Part shown: positions 60,976 to 64,000 of the stretch, one piece after another
Position numbering within the stretch: position 1 is the first letter of the stretch
Layout: each line of letters begins with the position of its first letter
NCBI RefSeq assembly: GCF_003664035.1
Contig: NZ_RCCK01000010.1
Location: 248,001 to 312,000, forward strand
DNA: 64,000 nt
Direction of reading: 5' to 3'
From: Pedobacter alluvionis
GTDB lineage: Bacteria; Bacteroidota; Bacteroidia; Sphingobacteriales; Sphingobacteriaceae
Notes under the pieces: model-generated
The model's input: the letters and a program-made list of their open reading frames with translations, nothing else
Databases searched by the model: none
What the model was told of the DNA's origin: nothing
Made by a program: the position numbers and the translations under genes

Positions 60976-61590
60976 ATGTCTAATGCTTATCTTTTAGCAT
61001 CGCTGTGTACATCATTTGTAAGCAGTGGTTCATTATCGCCAGTTAACGATCAAGGTAGCGGGGCAAACCAGGATGTTATGTTTTGGTTACCCGATGGGCT
61101 TTCGAGCCAGCAGTATTGTCTCGGAATGATAGCTTGTTCGGTTTCCAACTACAATAGCCCTACTCCGCCCGCGGGTACCTCCACCTATATTTTTAGCCTT
61201 CAAAATGACGACCCAAATAATTCCCTGTTAGCCAGTCCAACAGGCTTTACACCAGTATGGACTTGTGTGGATAATGATCAGCCAAGTAATTTAGGTATTT
61301 ACAGTATTGATGGGCCGGCCGGATATTTTGGGGTAGGCTTTATTGCAGTGCCTGATTTTAATTCTCCGCCTCAGATAAGCGACTATCCCCAATTAATGTG
61401 CGTTCGGGGCGATCTGGTAAATTTCAATTACACAGTAAGTAACGCCATTTGGACAGACCAGGGTTCGGGTGCGCCTTTGGATGTTTCCATCTGGCAATCT
61501 CCGTTATCACAAATAGGGATAGCTACCCTTTGGAATGGATATCCAAAATCGCAACGGTTAGCAGACCTAAGTACTATTTATAAAGGATAA
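60976..61590 (+). CDS. Vps62-like (DUF946) beta-rich protein
   Basis: This 204-residue protein has no clear signal peptide. It contains two copies of the Vps62 motif DQGSGA (25-30 and 161-166), each followed by xxDVxxW (NQDVMFW and PLDVSIW), which suggests an internally repeated beta-prism. Vps62-related proteins are known mainly in fungi and plants and are scattered in bacteria; function is not established. It is followed by the GH64/thaumatin-like gene 160 bases on and probably shares its transcript. Confidence 0.7.
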   Translation: MSNAYLLASLCTSFVSSGSLSPVNDQGSGANQDVMFWLPDGLSSQQYCLGMIACSVSNYNSPTPPAGTSTYIFSLQNDDPNNSLLASPTGFTPVWTCVDNDQPSNLGIYSIDGPAGYFGVGFIAVPDFNSPPQISDYPQLMCVRGDLVNFNYTVSNAIWTDQGSGAPLDVSIWQSPLSQIGIATLWNGYPKSQRLADLSTIYKG

Positions 61591-61750
61591 TCACCATTCA
61601 CAGAGGATAATTCGTGATCATTAAAAGGGCTTGATTAACCAATTACAAGGGCTTAAAGTAAAGCAAGAAATTCTCCTGTTGCTATCAACAGAGATTTCTT
61701 GTCCCCTTGAAGTGTTACTTAAAAATAAAAACCTCTTTAACTACATAAAA

Positions 61751-63007
61751 ATGGAAACTAAAACACTAACTCCGCCTTCAATTCCCGTTGTGTTTGAAAA
61801 CAAAACGGGCATGCCCGACAGCAAAATCTGGGTTCAGTTTCTGAACGGCATTTTCGGCGCCGGACAGTACGGTGCGAATGGCACTGTTAAACTTTCAGGA
61901 GATACTGCTTATAGCTTTGAACAGTTAAAAAGTAAAATGCCAGCTTTTCCGGCACTTAAAACAATACCGAATGTTTCCCTTAACGATTTCACCAACGGCC
62001 GTATTTACTTTAATTACGGAGATAAAGGCCTGCAGGGATTAGGAAATGGTTACCAGCCATCTCCCAATAATGTTAACGACCCTAATTATAAAAAGCAATA
62101 TGCTTTTGTTGAGCCTAATTTCTTTGGTAACCAAAACAACAATATGGATTTAAGTGCCATCGATTTCTTTAGTATTCCTATCGAGGCGAGTACTTGGAAG
62201 CATGGTAAAATGGTGAAAAAACTTAATTGTAAGAGTGGCGCTGCAATTGGCGATACTATTGAATATTTAATAACGCTTTCACATTCTAAAGCAGCTGTTT
62301 ATGCTCACAATTCTTTTGTGCGTGTTATTGGTCCAGGGCTTGCAGAAGGGTATCATAACTGGGATGCTTATTTAAAATATTTATCATCGCTCGCTAAGCC
62401 TACCAAAATTAAAGGGCTATTTTCGGGTTTACCCGGAGGAACTGGCCCAACAGCTCAACAAACATATAACCTCAGCGCAACATTTAACGCTAATACCAAA
62501 CTGGTAATATTAACAGGTACGTGTGCTGTTGAAGGGGCTGTAACCATTTCCATAAAATTTGATGCGCTAAATGCATTAACCGGCATCTACGGTGCAAACC
62601 CACCTTATACCGTTACAGCAGGAAGTAAACAACCTTACACAACTGCTGGAATTGTTAATGATGTTTTTGGATGGATTGTTGGTGACTTATTGGCCGGGTT
62701 AAACATGGGCTTTCCGGGCAGCACTACCATAAATCCAATTAATAATATTGCACTTGGCCAGTGCACATCTAGCGAATGGTTTCAAGCTGCAATTCAGCAT
62801 CCATCATTGCTTTTTGCAGGTGCCCAGCCTGAAAACAGCGATTATTATAATGACTGGGCAGCCAGCTTGTTACCTGTAACCAATGCTTATGGTTTCCCAT
62901 TTTCAGACCGTGTGGGCGGTTTACTGCTTTATTTTCCACCTAAAGGTTCGGCTGGCGCTGTTGACTATCTCAAGATTACCCTTCTGGATGTTGAATTTCC
63001 GGCATAA
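61751..63007 (+). CDS. GH64/thaumatin-like beta-1,3-glucanase-family protein
   Basis: The ATG at 61751 starts a 418-residue protein; the frame is open 40 codons further upstream from a TTG, but that part looks non-coding. The start METKTLTPPSIPVVFENKTG, then KIWVQFLNG, FTNGRIYFNYGDKG and DLSAIDFFSIPIEAS resemble the thaumatin-like beta-barrel of GH64 beta-1,3-glucanases; the C-terminal part (RVGGLLLYFPP, YLKITLLDVEFP) closes the barrel. There is no signal peptide, unusual for a glucanase acting on cell walls. Catalytic residues were not assigned with confidence. It may be an exported or non-enzymatic family member. Confidence 0.7.
   Translation: METKTLTPPSIPVVFENKTGMPDSKIWVQFLNGIFGAGQYGANGTVKLSGDTAYSFEQLKSKMPAFPALKTIPNVSLNDFTNGRIYFNYGDKGLQGLGNGYQPSPNNVNDPNYKKQYAFVEPNFFGNQNNNMDLSAIDFFSIPIEASTWKHGKMVKKLNCKSGAAIGDTIEYLITLSHSKAAVYAHNSFVRVIGPGLAEGYHNWDAYLKYLSSLAKPTKIKGLFSGLPGGTGPTAQQTYNLSATFNANTKLVILTGTCAVEGAVTISIKFDALNALTGIYGANPPYTVTAGSKQPYTTAGIVNDVFGWIVGDLLAGLNMGFPGSTTINPINNIALGQCTSSEWFQAAIQHPSLLFAGAQPENSDYYNDWAASLLPVTNAYGFPFSDRVGGLLLYFPPKGSAGAVDYLKITLLDVEFPA

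Positions 63008-64000
<993 letters not shown>

Overview
The window looks like chromosome from a Bacteroidota member, most likely of the Sphingobacteriaceae (Pedobacter-like). The signs are several SusC/SusD pairs, a hybrid two-component regulator, lipoprotein signals of the SusD type, a tmRNA with a Bacteroidota-style tag (GENTYALAA), a TAnnTTTG promoter element, and small REP-like palindromes between operons. Genus is an inference from sequence style only.

Bases 1 to about 45,840 form one large polysaccharide utilisation locus whose enzymes fit a decorated glucurono-arabinoxylan. From left to right: the end of a GH95, a GH127/GH146-type arabinofuranosidase and a GH97, all on plus; GH3, GH43 and GH67 read leftward; a back-to-back pair of GH10 xylanases; a hybrid two-component sensor/regulator (HTCS); a tandem SusC-SusD-SusC-SusD-lipoprotein block in the order of the Prevotella/Bacteroides xusABCDE core; a CE20-like acetylesterase; a third SusC-SusD pair; a GH115 glucuronidase; and two CBM48-CE1 esterases read leftward. 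The scheme that follows: surface lipoproteins bind and cut xylan, TonB-dependent SusC channels import oligosaccharides, periplasmic GH67/GH115, GH43, GH127/146, GH3, GH95/GH97 and the esterases strip side chains and cut the backbone, and the HTCS senses products and switches the locus on.

Bases 45,840 to 57,350 are mixed: a DUF2807 protein, tmRNA, a Crp/Fnr regulator next to an NmrA-like oxidoreductase, a second 112-nt copy of an internal tmRNA segment, a DUF4157 (eCIS-core) protein with a nuclease-like C-terminus, a graveyard of gene fragments (49.7-50.0 kb and 51.6-52.2 kb), and the sbcD-sbcC repair operon. The stretch between tmRNA and sbcD looks like a decayed mobile or accessory region.

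Bases 57,350 to 64,000 hold a NarL-type two-component system with a seven-helix membrane protein and a cysteine-rich membrane-anchored protein (all leftward), facing a Vps62-like protein and a GH64/thaumatin-like protein that both lack a visible signal peptide, and then the start of katG, cut by the window edge. Intergenic repeats are a marked feature: a 61-bp identical duplication, a 281-bp element in two copies 32 kb apart, an inverted-orientation pair of REP-like palindromes, and a 341-bp MITE-like unit.
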